Made by a program: the position numbers and the translations under genes. The notes below the pieces were generated by a model. It was not told where the DNA came from. It worked only from the letters and a program-made list of their open reading frames with translations, and did not search any database. From Clostridia bacterium (lineage in GTDB: Bacteria; Bacillota; Clostridia; Oscillospirales; Acutalibacteraceae), in the NCBI GenBank assembly GCA_017513525.1, contig JAFXFC010000001.1, forward strand, positions 62,001-126,000: a DNA stretch of 64,000 bases. The letters are read 5' to 3'. Within the stretch, counting starts at the first letter, position 1. Each line of letters begins with the position of its first letter. Shown in pieces: positions 54,512-63,363 of this stretch.

Positions 54512-56509
54512 TTATGAGAAAAGATTCTTGAAGAAGTTGATAATGCTTTCAAAGAAGTTTGTGAAGAGAGCAATGATTCTTTGGAAGAAATTCATGTCAT
54601 CGGCAGTCTTTTCACGCCACTGTGCATACAGTGTGACTTTTGTGCCGTCAAGGGTTATTTCGTCACCCTCATAATATGTTGTTCCGCTGCCGTCAGCCGC
54701 CGTGTTCCAACTGTCAAAAATAAGTGTGTCATGTGTGAATTTGCTTTCGGGTAATGTCAGAACATCTCCAACAAGAAGGGCGCTTTCATTGAACATATTT
54801 CCTGTTCCGCCGTTGGCTTCATAGAATACACGAACAGAAGTGTTCGATAAACCTTCGTCAAGGAAAGCTTTTCTTTGAGTCATGAAGGGTAAGAGAACTG
54901 AGTCAATATATTCCTGATGCTTTTTAGATGTTTCAGAATATGTCTTAGTTGAGAAGATGTTCCAACGGAGTGCATCTATGGTAAATGCAGGTTTCATGGT
55001 TGTAATAAAATCTGAAAGTTCGGAAATATATTCATCGGTAATAATGGGAGAAAAGACTGTTTGCCATTCTTGGGTTGCCAATGAGAAGAAATCATCTTGT
55101 TTATACAGAGCATTGAGTATTGTGGGGAGTGATTTGATTGCATTTTCGGAGAAGTTATAAATAATACCTGCCCACCAACCATCCGGGGTATTTGTGTTCA
55201 TGCCGTAACGAGGATAACTGTCACCGAGAGAATTATCAAAGTCCCATACGGGAGCTGCAACAAATTTGTCACTGTCTCTGTCTTTATAAATATAGAAGCT
55301 TGTTAATCCGGCATCGAGATTCTTTACATATTCCTGGAAAACATACATTTTAGCAAATGATTCAACATCAATGTATTCTGTATAATGCTTTCCTTTAGAA
55401 TTATATCCGTCCTTTGAGAAAACAGCATCTTCAAATTCCTGATACAGTGCACTTATATACTTTACCTGTGCTTCTGAAGCATATTCGGGTTCTTTTACAA
55501 CAATAGTCTGATTACGCTTAGTTACAAAGCCGCTGACTTCGTTTACATAACGGCTCGGAAGATCATATTCAAGCAGATAACCGCCGGTGATATTCTCGGG
55601 GTTATTGGGGATGTTTACCCATTTCTGTGTACCTGCAACCAGATTTTTATAATTTGTTATCTGTGAACCGCCTTTTTTATATGAGTCAAGGTCTTCGGTG
55701 TTGGCATCTTCTGTATCGCCTTCAAGATCGTTGATATAAATACGTGTTTCGCCGATTTCAACACTTTCGCATAAGAGGTAATTGCCGAAGTATTCATTGT
55801 TAATATATAAATCAACGAAAACACTCTCGGATGTATATGCAATATCAACTTTTTCAGCTAAATCAAAAGCAATATAATTACGCATAAGTGTAACATCAAG
55901 ATAATTTGCAAGCAAAGTCCATTTTTTTGCTTTGCCCATATCAAACAAATCTGTCTTCTTGTCAAACTTGATATTGTAGGGTTTTTTATCATAAGCCCAT
56001 GTGGCATTTCCTCGACCTTTTATGTATTCCAGTTCTTTTTCGAGAACTACCTCACCCTCAGATGCAATAACAATATTTGCAGCCTCTTTGTGGCTCTTAT
56101 CAGCATGAACAGCATCCATGGAGCCGGATTCGGTGGTAATATGTAAGGAAGGGATATCTGCTGACTGCAGAACCGTCAGCTTATAGGTGCTGCCGCTGCA
56201 GGTGAGTGTATAATCGGTTGAGGGTGTCAGTGAAACGGTATCGCCGTTGTTTACTGCCGTACCGTTAATTGAAACAGAAGCTGAAGCAGTACATGATACT
56301 TTAAGATTTTCTGTATCAGCAACAGACGGCAGGAAAAGATAGTAATTACTACCGTCATTCCACCAATTTATCTGTATCTGTGTTTCATTGATGTCAGTCT
56401 GTACTGCAAACTCAGAAATGCCGTTTGCGGCATTTGCAAACAACACTGTGCAGCAACAGAACATTACTAATGTTAAAGCGAATAACAATATTTTTTTTGT
56501 CGCTTTCAT
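54512..56509 (-). CDS. Secreted CotH kinase family protein with InlB-B-type repeat
   Basis: A 665-residue exported protein. Signal peptide 1-28; CotH domain about 150-500 with IKGRGNATWAYDKKPYNIKF near 163, TLLANYLDVTLMRNYIAFDLA-type helix and the catalytic VWDFDNSLGD near 415. CotH proteins are atypical protein kinases. Around residues 565-635 lies an InlB-B/Listeria-Bacteroides repeat (FYEANGGTG ... LYAQWREK). The last 25 residues form a Phe-rich amphipathic helix (IIALFTNFFESIINFFKNLF). A role in cell-surface phosphorylation, possibly of cellulosomal partners, is inferred. Confidence 0.88.
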   Translation of the reverse strand: MKATKKILLFALTLVMFCCCTVLFANAANGISEFAVQTDINETQIQINWWNDGSNYYLFLPSVADTENLKVSCTASASVSINGTAVNNGDTVSLTPSTDYTLTCSGSTYKLTVLQSADIPSLHITTESGSMDAVHADKSHKEAANIVIASEGEVVLEKELEYIKGRGNATWAYDKKPYNIKFDKKTDLFDMGKAKKWTLLANYLDVTLMRNYIAFDLAEKVDIAYTSESVFVDLYINNEYFGNYLLCESVEIGETRIYINDLEGDTEDANTEDLDSYKKGGSQITNYKNLVAGTQKWVNIPNNPENITGGYLLEYDLPSRYVNEVSGFVTKRNQTIVVKEPEYASEAQVKYISALYQEFEDAVFSKDGYNSKGKHYTEYIDVESFAKMYVFQEYVKNLDAGLTSFYIYKDRDSDKFVAAPVWDFDNSLGDSYPRYGMNTNTPDGWWAGIIYNFSENAIKSLPTILNALYKQDDFFSLATQEWQTVFSPIITDEYISELSDFITTMKPAFTIDALRWNIFSTKTYSETSKKHQEYIDSVLLPFMTQRKAFLDEGLSNTSVRVFYEANGGTGNMFNESALLVGDVLTLPESKFTHDTLIFDSWNTAADGSGTTYYEGDEITLDGTKVTLYAQWREKTADDMNFFQRIIALFTNFFESIINFFKNLFS

Positions 56510-56624
56510 AATAACACTCCTTTAAGAATATTAAGCAATTTTTATGTTAACATATTATTTACAAAAAAACAAGGCAATTTGTACCTCAAATAAGTTATTT
56601 TGTCATACAATTTTTATTAAAATA

Positions 56625-56652
56625 TTGACTTAATTATAAAAAACAGTATAAT
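56625..56652 (+). promoter_or_regulatory. Promoter of the NAGPA-type gene
   Basis: TTGACT at 56625-56630 and TATAAT at 56647-56652, 16 bases apart, about 34 bases before the ATG. Confidence 0.75.
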
Positions 56653-56686
56653 GGTAATGAATAACATTTGAAAGGAAGTCTTTGTT

Positions 56687-57937
56687 ATGAACAAAAAAAT
56701 AAAGAAAAGTCTTGCTGTTCTTATGAGCATCGCAATGCTCATGTCAGCTTTTGCACCCAATATCTTTGCTGCAATTGACGCCTCTCTTCTTTGGGAAGAT
56801 ACAGTTGTTACCGCAGAAAGAGAATACAAGCTTGTAAGCGGTGTTATTCAGAAGGATATCGTTCTGAACAGCACAAGCGGAGACTCACAGAATAATTGCT
56901 TTGTTCTGGAAGTAGATCTTAATAATCCCGATGTTTCCATTGTTGCCGGTTACAATGACGGCGATGCAGACGGATGGGGAAGAATTCCTGTTCGCGATCA
57001 GGCTTATGCTCTGGAAGAAACTCGCGATGTTAATGTAATCGCTGCAATTAACGGCGATTTCCATAACACTTCAACAGGTGAGCCTGCAGGTATTCTTGTT
57101 ATGAACGGAGTACTTGGACATAAACCTAACGCCCGTCCCTTCTTTGCAATTCTTAAGGACGGAACTGCAGCTATCATGGATGCAGGCAGCAGTCTTGATA
57201 ATGTTCAGGAAGCAATCGGCGGCGGTCATATACTTGTTAGAGACGGAAAGAATGTAGCTCCCAATGATAAGCTTCAGCCCAGAACTGCTATCGGTATTAA
57301 AGCTGACGGTTCAGTTGTTATGTTTATTGTTGACGGACGTCAGGCACCCTCTTCCCGTGGTATGAATTACCCTGAGCTTGCTGCAGCAATGATTGCACTC
57401 GGTTGTGTAGAAGCACTTGAGCTCGACGGCGGCGGATCCTCCACTCTTCTTGCACAAAGAGAAGCTTCAAGCGATCTTGAATGCAGAAACAGCCCCAGCT
57501 ATGGTTATGAAAGAAAAGTTGCAACTTCACTTGCAGTTTGCACTACAGCTAAACCTACAGGTATTTTTGATCACATTGCTTTCTCCGAAACTACATATAT
57601 GTGTGCTCCCTATTCATCAGTTCGCATCAGCACTAAGGGTGTTGATGTAAACGGTTACGAAGCTGCACTTCCCTCAGGCGGTTCTCTCAAGCTAAGAGAT
57701 ACATCCTATGGCAGCTTTAACGGTTCAAGCTTTAGATCCAACGGTAAAGTTGGTACAACAATCATCGACTATGTATTAGACGGTGAAGTAATTGCTTCTG
57801 CTATGATTGAAATTACAGAAGAAGCTGATAATATTTTTGAATCTCTTGTTAAACAGATGGTACAGTTTATTGCTAATATCTTCAATATGTTCAATCTTTT
57901 AATTGAAAAGCTTTTCCCTCAGGCAATAGTAAAATAA
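56687..57937 (+). CDS. Secreted phosphodiester glycosidase (NAGPA domain) protein
   Basis: A 416-residue exported protein. Signal peptide 1-28 (MNKKIKKSL...NIFA). NAGPA/DUF2233 domain about 55-285 with NVIAAINGDFHNTSTGEPAG (in part) near 120, LQPRTAIGIKADG near 198 and the hallmark ALELDGGGSSTLL near 243. Bacterial members cleave glycan-phosphodiester links, for example on wall or exopolysaccharide. A small beta domain follows, and the last 34 residues form an amphipathic helix (FESLVKQMVQFIANIFNMFN). GAAAGGAAG precedes the ATG. Confidence 0.88.
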   Translation: MNKKIKKSLAVLMSIAMLMSAFAPNIFAAIDASLLWEDTVVTAEREYKLVSGVIQKDIVLNSTSGDSQNNCFVLEVDLNNPDVSIVAGYNDGDADGWGRIPVRDQAYALEETRDVNVIAAINGDFHNTSTGEPAGILVMNGVLGHKPNARPFFAILKDGTAAIMDAGSSLDNVQEAIGGGHILVRDGKNVAPNDKLQPRTAIGIKADGSVVMFIVDGRQAPSSRGMNYPELAAAMIALGCVEALELDGGGSSTLLAQREASSDLECRNSPSYGYERKVATSLAVCTTAKPTGIFDHIAFSETTYMCAPYSSVRISTKGVDVNGYEAALPSGGSLKLRDTSYGSFNGSSFRSNGKVGTTIIDYVLDGEVIASAMIEITEEADNIFESLVKQMVQFIANIFNMFNLLIEKLFPQAIVK

Positions 57938-57965
57938 AACTGTAAAATATCTTTTTGGTGTTTAT

Positions 57966-58005
57966 GCGGTGCACCATAGGTGAATCCCTATGGCGCACCG
58001 TTTTT
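57966..58005 (+). terminator. Terminator after the NAGPA-type gene
   Basis: Stem GCGGTGC-CCATAGG/CCTATGG-GCACCG with a 5-base loop, then TTTTT. Confidence 0.88.
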
Positions 58006-58047
58006 ACTTAAATTTTTGTTGATCTGAATTTTATAAGGGGAATAAAT

Positions 58048-59217
58048 ATGAATTATCGTACCGATAAATACGGAAATAAATTATCTGTTCTCGGATTCGG
58101 CTGTATGCGCTTTCAGAAAAAAGTAGGAAGAATACAAATGATAGAAACCGAACGGCAGGTCATGGAGGCTTTTAATAACGGTGTCAACTATTTCGATACT
58201 GCTTTTATATATCCGGGCAGTGAAGCGGCAATAGGTGAAATATTTGAAAAAAACGGTATCCGTGACCAAGTTTTTATTGCAAGTAAGATTCCTCCTGCAC
58301 TGATTAGAAGTCTTGATATTCTTGATAAATTGCTGGACGAACAATTAAAGCGTCTTCGCACGGATCATATTGATTATTATTTAATGCACATGATGGCAGA
58401 TGTTAAAGTATGGAACCGTTTGCAGGAAATGGGCATTGAACAATGGATAGCCGACAAAAAGGCAAGCGGTAAAGTGCGTCAGATAGGTTTTTCATTCCAC
58501 GGTAACACAGAGCGTTTTTGTCAGATAGTGGATGCTTATGACTGGGATATGTGCCTTATACAGTATAATTATATGGATGAACACACACAGGCAGGCAGAC
58601 GAGGCTTACAACATGCACATGAAAAAGGGATACCCGTTATGATAATGGAACCCTTGCGCGGCGGTAAGCTTGTAAATGATCTGCCGAATGAGGCAAAGCG
58701 CATTTTTGACTCCTACGCTGTTCAGCATACCCCTGCACAGTGGGCTCTTCGATGGCTTTGGAATCAGCCCGAAGTTACAGTCGTTCTGTCAGGTATGAAT
58801 ACTGACGAAATGGTGCGGGATAATATTGCGACTGCAAATGACACAAAAATCGGTGAACTGACTGAAGCTGACGAAGAGATGCTTAAGAATGTCGTAAAAG
58901 AGATCAACAGCAAAATGAAAGTCGGCTGTACAGGCTGCGGTTATTGTATGCCATGTCCGCAAAACATCAATATCAGCGGTGTTTTTGCTGCCTACAATAA
59001 GAGTTATTCAAAAAACAAATTGGCTGGACTTAAAAGCTATACCGAATGTACCGCACAGTCAGCGCCTGCATCCTCTTGTATCGGCTGCGGAAAATGCGAA
59101 AAGCACTGTCCGCAAGAAATTGCAATCCGTGAACAGCTTAAAAATGTTCAGAAGGAAATGGAAGGCACGGCATATAAAGCTATGAGTAGGCTTAGCTCTG
59201 TTTTTTCCAAAAAATAA
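58048..59217 (+). CDS. Aldo/keto reductase with C-terminal 4Fe-4S domain
   Basis: A 389-residue paralogue of the protein at 26137. AKR barrel with YFDTAFIYPGSEAAIG near 47 (Asp and Tyr) and VTVVLSGMNTDEM near 245; then CTGCGYCMPCPQ near 293 and CIGCGKCEKHCPQ near 348, eight Cys for two 4Fe-4S clusters. AAGGGGA precedes the ATG. Own terminator; the thioredoxin gene follows. Confidence 0.9.
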   Translation: MNYRTDKYGNKLSVLGFGCMRFQKKVGRIQMIETERQVMEAFNNGVNYFDTAFIYPGSEAAIGEIFEKNGIRDQVFIASKIPPALIRSLDILDKLLDEQLKRLRTDHIDYYLMHMMADVKVWNRLQEMGIEQWIADKKASGKVRQIGFSFHGNTERFCQIVDAYDWDMCLIQYNYMDEHTQAGRRGLQHAHEKGIPVMIMEPLRGGKLVNDLPNEAKRIFDSYAVQHTPAQWALRWLWNQPEVTVVLSGMNTDEMVRDNIATANDTKIGELTEADEEMLKNVVKEINSKMKVGCTGCGYCMPCPQNINISGVFAAYNKSYSKNKLAGLKSYTECTAQSAPASSCIGCGKCEKHCPQEIAIREQLKNVQKEMEGTAYKAMSRLSSVFSKK

Positions 59218-59236
59218 GATATTATAGTAAAATAAT

Positions 59237-59283
59237 AAAAAGATTACACGCTTACCGAAACGGTAGGAATGTAATCTTTTTTT
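59237..59283 (+). terminator. Terminator after the second aldo/keto reductase
   Basis: Outer stem AAAAGATTACA/TGTAATCTTTT and inner TTACCG/CGGTAG pairing around an AAA loop, then T-run. Confidence 0.85.
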
Positions 59284-59287
59284 GCTT

Positions 59288-59302
59288 TGTGACTTTGTCA
59301 CA
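59288..59302. promoter_or_regulatory. Crp/Fnr-like palindrome upstream of thioredoxin
   Basis: TGTGAC-TTT-GTCACA is a perfect 6-3-6 palindrome about 60 bases before the trxA ATG. The half-site TGTGA resembles Crp-family operators, and a Crp/Fnr-family gene lies immediately beyond trxA. The link is inferred. Confidence 0.5.
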
Positions 59303-59362
59303 GAAATAAGCATTCGGATTGGTTATAATAAAGATGAAAACAAAAGAAAGGAAGTAATGAAT

Positions 59363-59671
59363 ATGTCAGCACTCAGTATAAATAAAAATAATTTTGAACA
59401 GATAAAAAACAGCAACAAGCCCGTACTTCTTGATTTTTATGCCGATTGGTGCGGTCCCTGCCGTATGGTTTCCCCTTTAGTAGACCAGATAGCCCAAGAA
59501 AACCCGCAGTACATTGTAGGTAAAATCAATGTCGATAATGAACCTGAGCTCGCCCAAGAATTTGGTGTAGGGAGTATACCGACTCTCGTGGTATTAAAAG
59601 ACGGCAAAGTCGTAAATCAATCCTCAGGTGCAAGACCTAAACAGCAGATACTTTCTATGTTAGAGAGTTAA
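59363..59671 (+). CDS. trxA: Thioredoxin
   Basis: A 102-residue thioredoxin reducing protein disulfides. Active site WCGPC near 29-33, cis-Pro in GSIPTL near 73. The start at 59363 (MSALSIN) has AAGGAAG eight bases upstream; an ATG two codons earlier is closer than usual. Its last 12 bases overlap the convergent Crp/Fnr gene. Partner of trxB at 60437. Confidence 0.93.
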   Translation: MSALSINKNNFEQIKNSNKPVLLDFYADWCGPCRMVSPLVDQIAQENPQYIVGKINVDNEPELAQEFGVGSIPTLVVLKDGKVVNQSSGARPKQQILSMLES

Positions 59672-60334
59672 TTCACGAAGCTGCTTCTTATCCAGAATTT
59701 TAACGCCCCCGCGTGAAATTTCGACGATCCCCTCGTTTGAAAAGTATTTAAGCATTCGGGATACCACTTCACGGGCAGAACCCATATATTTTGCAATCTG
59801 CTCGTGAGTAAGCGGTATAACATCTGAGCCTGTTCTTGCTTGTTCATCCGAAAGAAAAATAGCCAGTCGTTTATCCATATTCATAAAAAGGATCTGTTGC
59901 ATGACCCACATTACATCTGAAAAACGGCTGACAGCCGCTTCAAGAGAAAAGATTTTTATTTTCGGATTACTTTCACTAATGGCAGCAAATGCTGGACCGC
60001 TCAGAACAAAGCAATCGCTGTTTTCCTCGGCATCAATAAATACATCAAATGTGATCGTTTGTAATACACAGGATGCGGAAAGCATACACATGTCGCCTTC
60101 GTGCAGACGGTAAAGCGTAATATCCTTTCCCTCCTCAGACATTATATAAACTCTGAGAGTGCCTGAACGGATAAGATATACTCCGGAACATTCAGAGCCG
60201 TCGTGTATAGTTGTTCCTTTTTGATAAGTTTGTGCTACGGAATTGCGACAAATGTATTCTTTCTCTTTTTCAGAGATTTCATTCCAGAAAGGAAATATAT
60301 CTTTATAAACAGATTCGAATGCAGCATGTGTCAT
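59660..60334 (-). CDS. Crp/Fnr family transcriptional regulator
   Basis: A 224-residue regulator. N-terminal cyclic-nucleotide-binding-type barrel (GTTIHDGSECSGVYLIRSGTLRV in part) with a Cys pair in GDMCMLSASCVL, then a C-terminal helix-turn-helix (LTHEQIAKYMGSAREVVSRML in part). The start at 60334 has AAGGAG nine bases upstream. It lies between trxA (convergent) and trxB (divergent), so it probably controls the thioredoxin system in response to redox state; the Cys pair could be the sensor (inference). Confidence 0.88.
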   Translation of the reverse strand: MTHAAFESVYKDIFPFWNEISEKEKEYICRNSVAQTYQKGTTIHDGSECSGVYLIRSGTLRVYIMSEEGKDITLYRLHEGDMCMLSASCVLQTITFDVFIDAEENSDCFVLSGPAFAAISESNPKIKIFSLEAAVSRFSDVMWVMQQILFMNMDKRLAIFLSDEQARTGSDVIPLTHEQIAKYMGSAREVVSRMLKYFSNEGIVEISRGGVKILDKKQLRELTL

Positions 60335-60372
60335 TTTTATCGGCTCCTTCACAAATTTCATACACCGATTTT

Positions 60373-60402
60373 ATTATAAGAAAAATTTACATTGTATGTC
60401 AA
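60373..60402 (-). promoter_or_regulatory. Promoter of the Crp/Fnr gene
   Basis: On the minus strand TTGACA (60397-60402) and TATAAT (60373-60378) are 18 bases apart, within the divergent gap with trxB. Confidence 0.7.
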
Positions 60403-60436
60403 CAATTCACCTGATAAAGAATAGAGGAGGTTCATT

Positions 60437-61357
60437 ATGGAACACATTTACGATATGATTATCCTTGGAGGCGGGCCTGCGGGTTACGCTGCCGCTTTAT
60501 ATTCATCACGCGCAGGACTTGATACAGTTTTATTGGAAAGACTGTCCGCAGGAGGCCAGATGGCTCTGACAGGAGATATTGACAATTACCCCGGCTTTGA
60601 AGAAGGTATTGACGGATTTACCCTTGGCATGAAAATGCAACAGGGAGCTGAACGCTTTGGAACTAAGACCGAATATGCCGAAGTGACTGCCGTTGATTTC
60701 TCAGGTGAAATAAAAAAAGTTCATGCAGAAAATAACACCTTTCTCGGAAAAACGGTAGTTATCGCCACAGGAGCAAATCCGCGTGAGCTTGGGATTAAAG
60801 ATGAACAGAAGCTCATCGGTAAAGGTGTTCATTACTGTGCTCACTGTGACGGCAGATTTTATAAGGACAAGACAGTTGTTGTTGTAGGGGGAGGAAATTC
60901 TGCCGCTCAGGATGCTCTGTATCTTTCAAGACTCTCTAAAAAAGTGTATATCGTTCACAGAAGAGATGCGCTCAGAGCTACCAAAATATATCATGAGCCT
61001 CTCATGAAGGCGGATAATGTCGAATTTGTCTGGAACAGCACGGTTTCTGAATTTATCGGAACGGATAAAATTTCGGGTGTAAAGATAAAAAGCGTGATCG
61101 ACGGGGAAGAGACGGAGCTTTCCTGTGACGGCGTGTTCATAAGTATCGGAAGAATTCCTGCAACCGAGTTTCTGTCGTCTTCCGTGAAGCTCGATGAAAA
61201 CGGCTATGTGATTGCAGATGAATCCACGTTGACAAGTGCTAAAGGTGTATATGCCGTAGGAGATGTCCGCACGAAAGAGCTGCGTCAGGTAGTAACCGCA
61301 GTATCAGACGGTGCAGTAGCCGCACACCAAGCCGAACAATATCTTTCTAAACTATAA
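60437..61357 (+). CDS. trxB: Thioredoxin reductase
   Basis: A 306-residue flavoprotein. FAD loop GGGPAGYAAALY near 11, redox-active CAHC near 134 (usual CATC), NADP-binding GGGNSAAQDAL near 150 and the C-terminal FAD motif GVYAVGDVRTKELRQ near 270. AGAGGAGG precedes the ATG. With trxA and the Crp/Fnr regulator it forms a thioredoxin locus. Confidence 0.93.
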   Translation: MEHIYDMIILGGGPAGYAAALYSSRAGLDTVLLERLSAGGQMALTGDIDNYPGFEEGIDGFTLGMKMQQGAERFGTKTEYAEVTAVDFSGEIKKVHAENNTFLGKTVVIATGANPRELGIKDEQKLIGKGVHYCAHCDGRFYKDKTVVVVGGGNSAAQDALYLSRLSKKVYIVHRRDALRATKIYHEPLMKADNVEFVWNSTVSEFIGTDKISGVKIKSVIDGEETELSCDGVFISIGRIPATEFLSSSVKLDENGYVIADESTLTSAKGVYAVGDVRTKELRQVVTAVSDGAVAAHQAEQYLSKL

Positions 61358-61712
61358 CAGCTTCCTTCATCGTCCACACGATGCGTGAAGCCTGAAACTC
61401 CTTGGGAAGAGCTCTCGTGTTCATCCCCTCGGAGGTGTCAGTTCAAGTCCTTATGCACACAAAAAAGGGGATGTAAAAAAAGCACAGATCGCATAAAACA
61501 AGAAAAATCAAGGGGTTCGAGCAAGTCAAATACTTGTAAGAACCCCCAAAAACAACCCAAAATACATAAATTATTAAAATTTTATGTTTTATGCTACGAA
61601 CAAACCTCGCCTCTCGACGTACCTTTGTACGCCTTCGGGCAGACAAAAACAAGCCTGAAGCCTTGTTTTTGCTCGGTTTGTCCGTTCTGCATCATTTTTT
61701 CCTATCCCCTTA
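61358..61712. other. Intergenic region with tRNA-like relic and small hairpins
   Basis: No credible gene. It contains AGTTCAAGTCCTTATGC, which resembles a tRNA T-arm, after a partly palindromic stretch (CTTCATCG/CGATG-GAAG; ACTCC/GGAG). A related string ATCGTCCAC-CGA-GCG-CTGAAACTCC recurs near 63330-63367. Later hairpins include ACGTAC/GTACG and AAAAACAAG/CTTGTTTTT (about 61645-61671). ORFs here show no protein-like composition. Confidence 0.5.
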
Positions 61713-61754
61713 AAAGGAACTGTAAAAAAACGAAAGTTTTTTTACAGTTCCTTT
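61713..61754. terminator. Bidirectional terminator between trxB and GH32 genes
   Basis: Perfect 19-bp stem AAAGGAACTGTAAAAAAAC and complement around GAAA, with a natural T-run inside the stem on both strands, between convergent genes. Confidence 0.85.
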
Positions 61755-61782
61755 CTTCTGGCAAGTTGCACCGAAAAAGATA

Positions 61783-62877
61783 TCATAACAACGCAGAATA
61801 AATTTCCTCTCCGCCGTTTACAAAAATTTCAACGATGTAAGCATCACGAAGAATTTTAATATCCTTAATATCTCCTACATATGTAACCGGCTCACGACCG
61901 TTTCTTTTAACAATGAAGCCGTGTTCTGTTCGTTCTAAACACTCATCTTCATCTTTTAGCAAGTGTTGTAATTCTTTTATAGGGAAGGCAGTTATTTTTC
62001 CGTCTTTCAGCTTTAACTCTCTTGGAACAGACATACAACCAACATCTTTTTCGGAAAAACCGACATAGCTCCATCCGGGAATCCAGCTAATTAGAATATT
62101 TCTACCCAAATGGTCGCGGAATACCTGTCCGGCATATTGGTCAGGCCCTTTATCCACCTCGGCAATGTGTTTGATTGTAAACTTACCGTCTGAAAATTCG
62201 CCGTACATTACCGAGAAGTAGTGCTTTTTATCAAACGGGCAAACCGATGCAGTAAGCAGATATAGGTCGTTTTCCGCTGACATAAACGACGGACACTCCG
62301 CATATTTACAGCCTTCCCACTCACACATAACTCCTTCATATTCCCAATTAAACAGATCATCACTTTTATACAGCAGAAGTCGTCCTGTCTTACTTTCGGG
62401 ATTACCGCTTGCCATAACGCAGTAATATTGTCCATCAATACAGCAAATAGCCGGATCACGAAAATCAGGACCGCCATCATCGGGATAATGATCAATCACA
62501 GGGTTGCCTTCGTATTTTTCAAAATAAATCCCGTCGGTCGAATATGCCACACTGACGGTTTGAACTTTTTCTTCCCCTTTGACTGAAGCATAGAAAAGAT
62601 AGAGCGTATCGTCTTTCACCGTTGCTGTACCTGACCAGCAACCATTGTTGTCATAGTCTTTGTCCGGAAACAGTGCGACGGGCAATTCTTCCCAATCAGC
62701 AAAGTTCTTTGTTCTGGCGTGTCCCCAATGCATCGGCTGTTTCCACGGAGTTTCAAAATCGGGTGCATGCTGGTAAAAAATATGATAATAACCTTTAAAA
62801 TAGACCAAACCGTTCGGGTCATTGACCCAGCCCTTTTTAGGTTTGTAGTGATAACACAGTTTTTGCAGATAATCCAT
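61783..62877 (-). CDS. GH32 beta-fructosidase (sucrose/levan hydrolase), short form
   Basis: A 364-residue cytosolic GH32 enzyme. Nucleophile motif WVNDPNG at 17-23, FRDP near 142 (transition-state Asp) and the acid/base Glu in YAECPSF near 197 are all present. The five-blade propeller looks complete, but the C-terminal beta-sandwich is reduced to a short end with the typical AYIVEIFVNGGEE motif; family members are usually about 450-500 residues. The start has AGGAAAGG upstream. A kinase-like fragment lies just upstream on the same strand. Confidence 0.88.
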   Translation of the reverse strand: MDYLQKLCYHYKPKKGWVNDPNGLVYFKGYYHIFYQHAPDFETPWKQPMHWGHARTKNFADWEELPVALFPDKDYDNNGCWSGTATVKDDTLYLFYASVKGEEKVQTVSVAYSTDGIYFEKYEGNPVIDHYPDDGGPDFRDPAICCIDGQYYCVMASGNPESKTGRLLLYKSDDLFNWEYEGVMCEWEGCKYAECPSFMSAENDLYLLTASVCPFDKKHYFSVMYGEFSDGKFTIKHIAEVDKGPDQYAGQVFRDHLGRNILISWIPGWSYVGFSEKDVGCMSVPRELKLKDGKITAFPIKELQHLLKDEDECLERTEHGFIVKRNGREPVTYVGDIKDIKILRDAYIVEIFVNGGEEIYSALL

Positions 62878-62914
62878 AAATCAACCTTTCCTCTCGAATT
62901 TATTATTTGGGTAT

Positions 62915-62995
62915 TTATATTTTTTCGAGCAGCTTTTGTGCAAGTGCTGTTTTGCCTGTATGCAATGTCCCGGCAATTAATATCCTCGTCTCTAC
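62915..62995 (-). pseudogene. P-loop kinase/ATPase gene fragment
   Basis: Read on the minus strand, 26 codons give VETRILIAGTLHTGKTALAQ followed by KLLEKI and a stop at 62915-62917. GTLHTGKT fits Walker A (GxxxxGKT) preceded by a hydrophobic strand, the N-terminus of a P-loop nucleotide kinase or ATPase. There is no start codon or ribosome site and the rest of the domain is missing, so this is a remnant, 38 bases before the GH32 start. Confidence 0.55.
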
Positions 62996-63204
62996 ATATT
63001 CTTACTTGTTGAGTAGATTATATCACAAAACTTCAGATTTTTCCACCTAATATTGTTCTTGTATTATAGTTCAAGTCCTCACCAAAGGTCGTTTTGGGGA
63101 AATGATATCTTTTGAATTTCCCTTTGAAAAATGGCATAACGAACCCCCGAAACCGCCCAGGTTTCAGGATTTTTCGCACCGATATCTTTTTCGTTGCGAA
63201 ATGA

Positions 63205-63223
63205 TGGTTGCGGGAGAAGGACT
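63205..63223 (-). repeat. Duplicated 3' end of tRNA-fMet
   Basis: Nineteen bases are identical to the 3' end of the tRNA-fMet gene at 63472-63490, including the encoded CCA, in the same orientation and 267 bases away. Such direct duplication of a tRNA 3' end is the usual mark of an integrated element's attachment sites, but the interval holds no integrase. Confidence 0.6.
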
Positions 63224-63363
63224 CCCGAAATTCGCACAAATGCTTTGCATTTGTTTGCACCCGCAAAACATAGTCGTCTCGGGCACTGCCGTACCCGATA
63301 CTCCTTGTTTTAACTTTTTCAGCCACCCCCTTTATCGTCCACCGGACGCGGGGGCGTCTGAAA

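Noticed and set aside
61385..61801. 138-codon ORF between trxB and GH32
   Set aside because: Reads through tRNA-like debris and a perfect terminator hairpin; Lys/Ser/Cys-rich with no domain and no ribosome site.
62719..63012. 97-codon plus-strand ORF opposite the GH32 start
   Set aside because: Shadow of GH32 and of the P-loop fragment on the minus strand.
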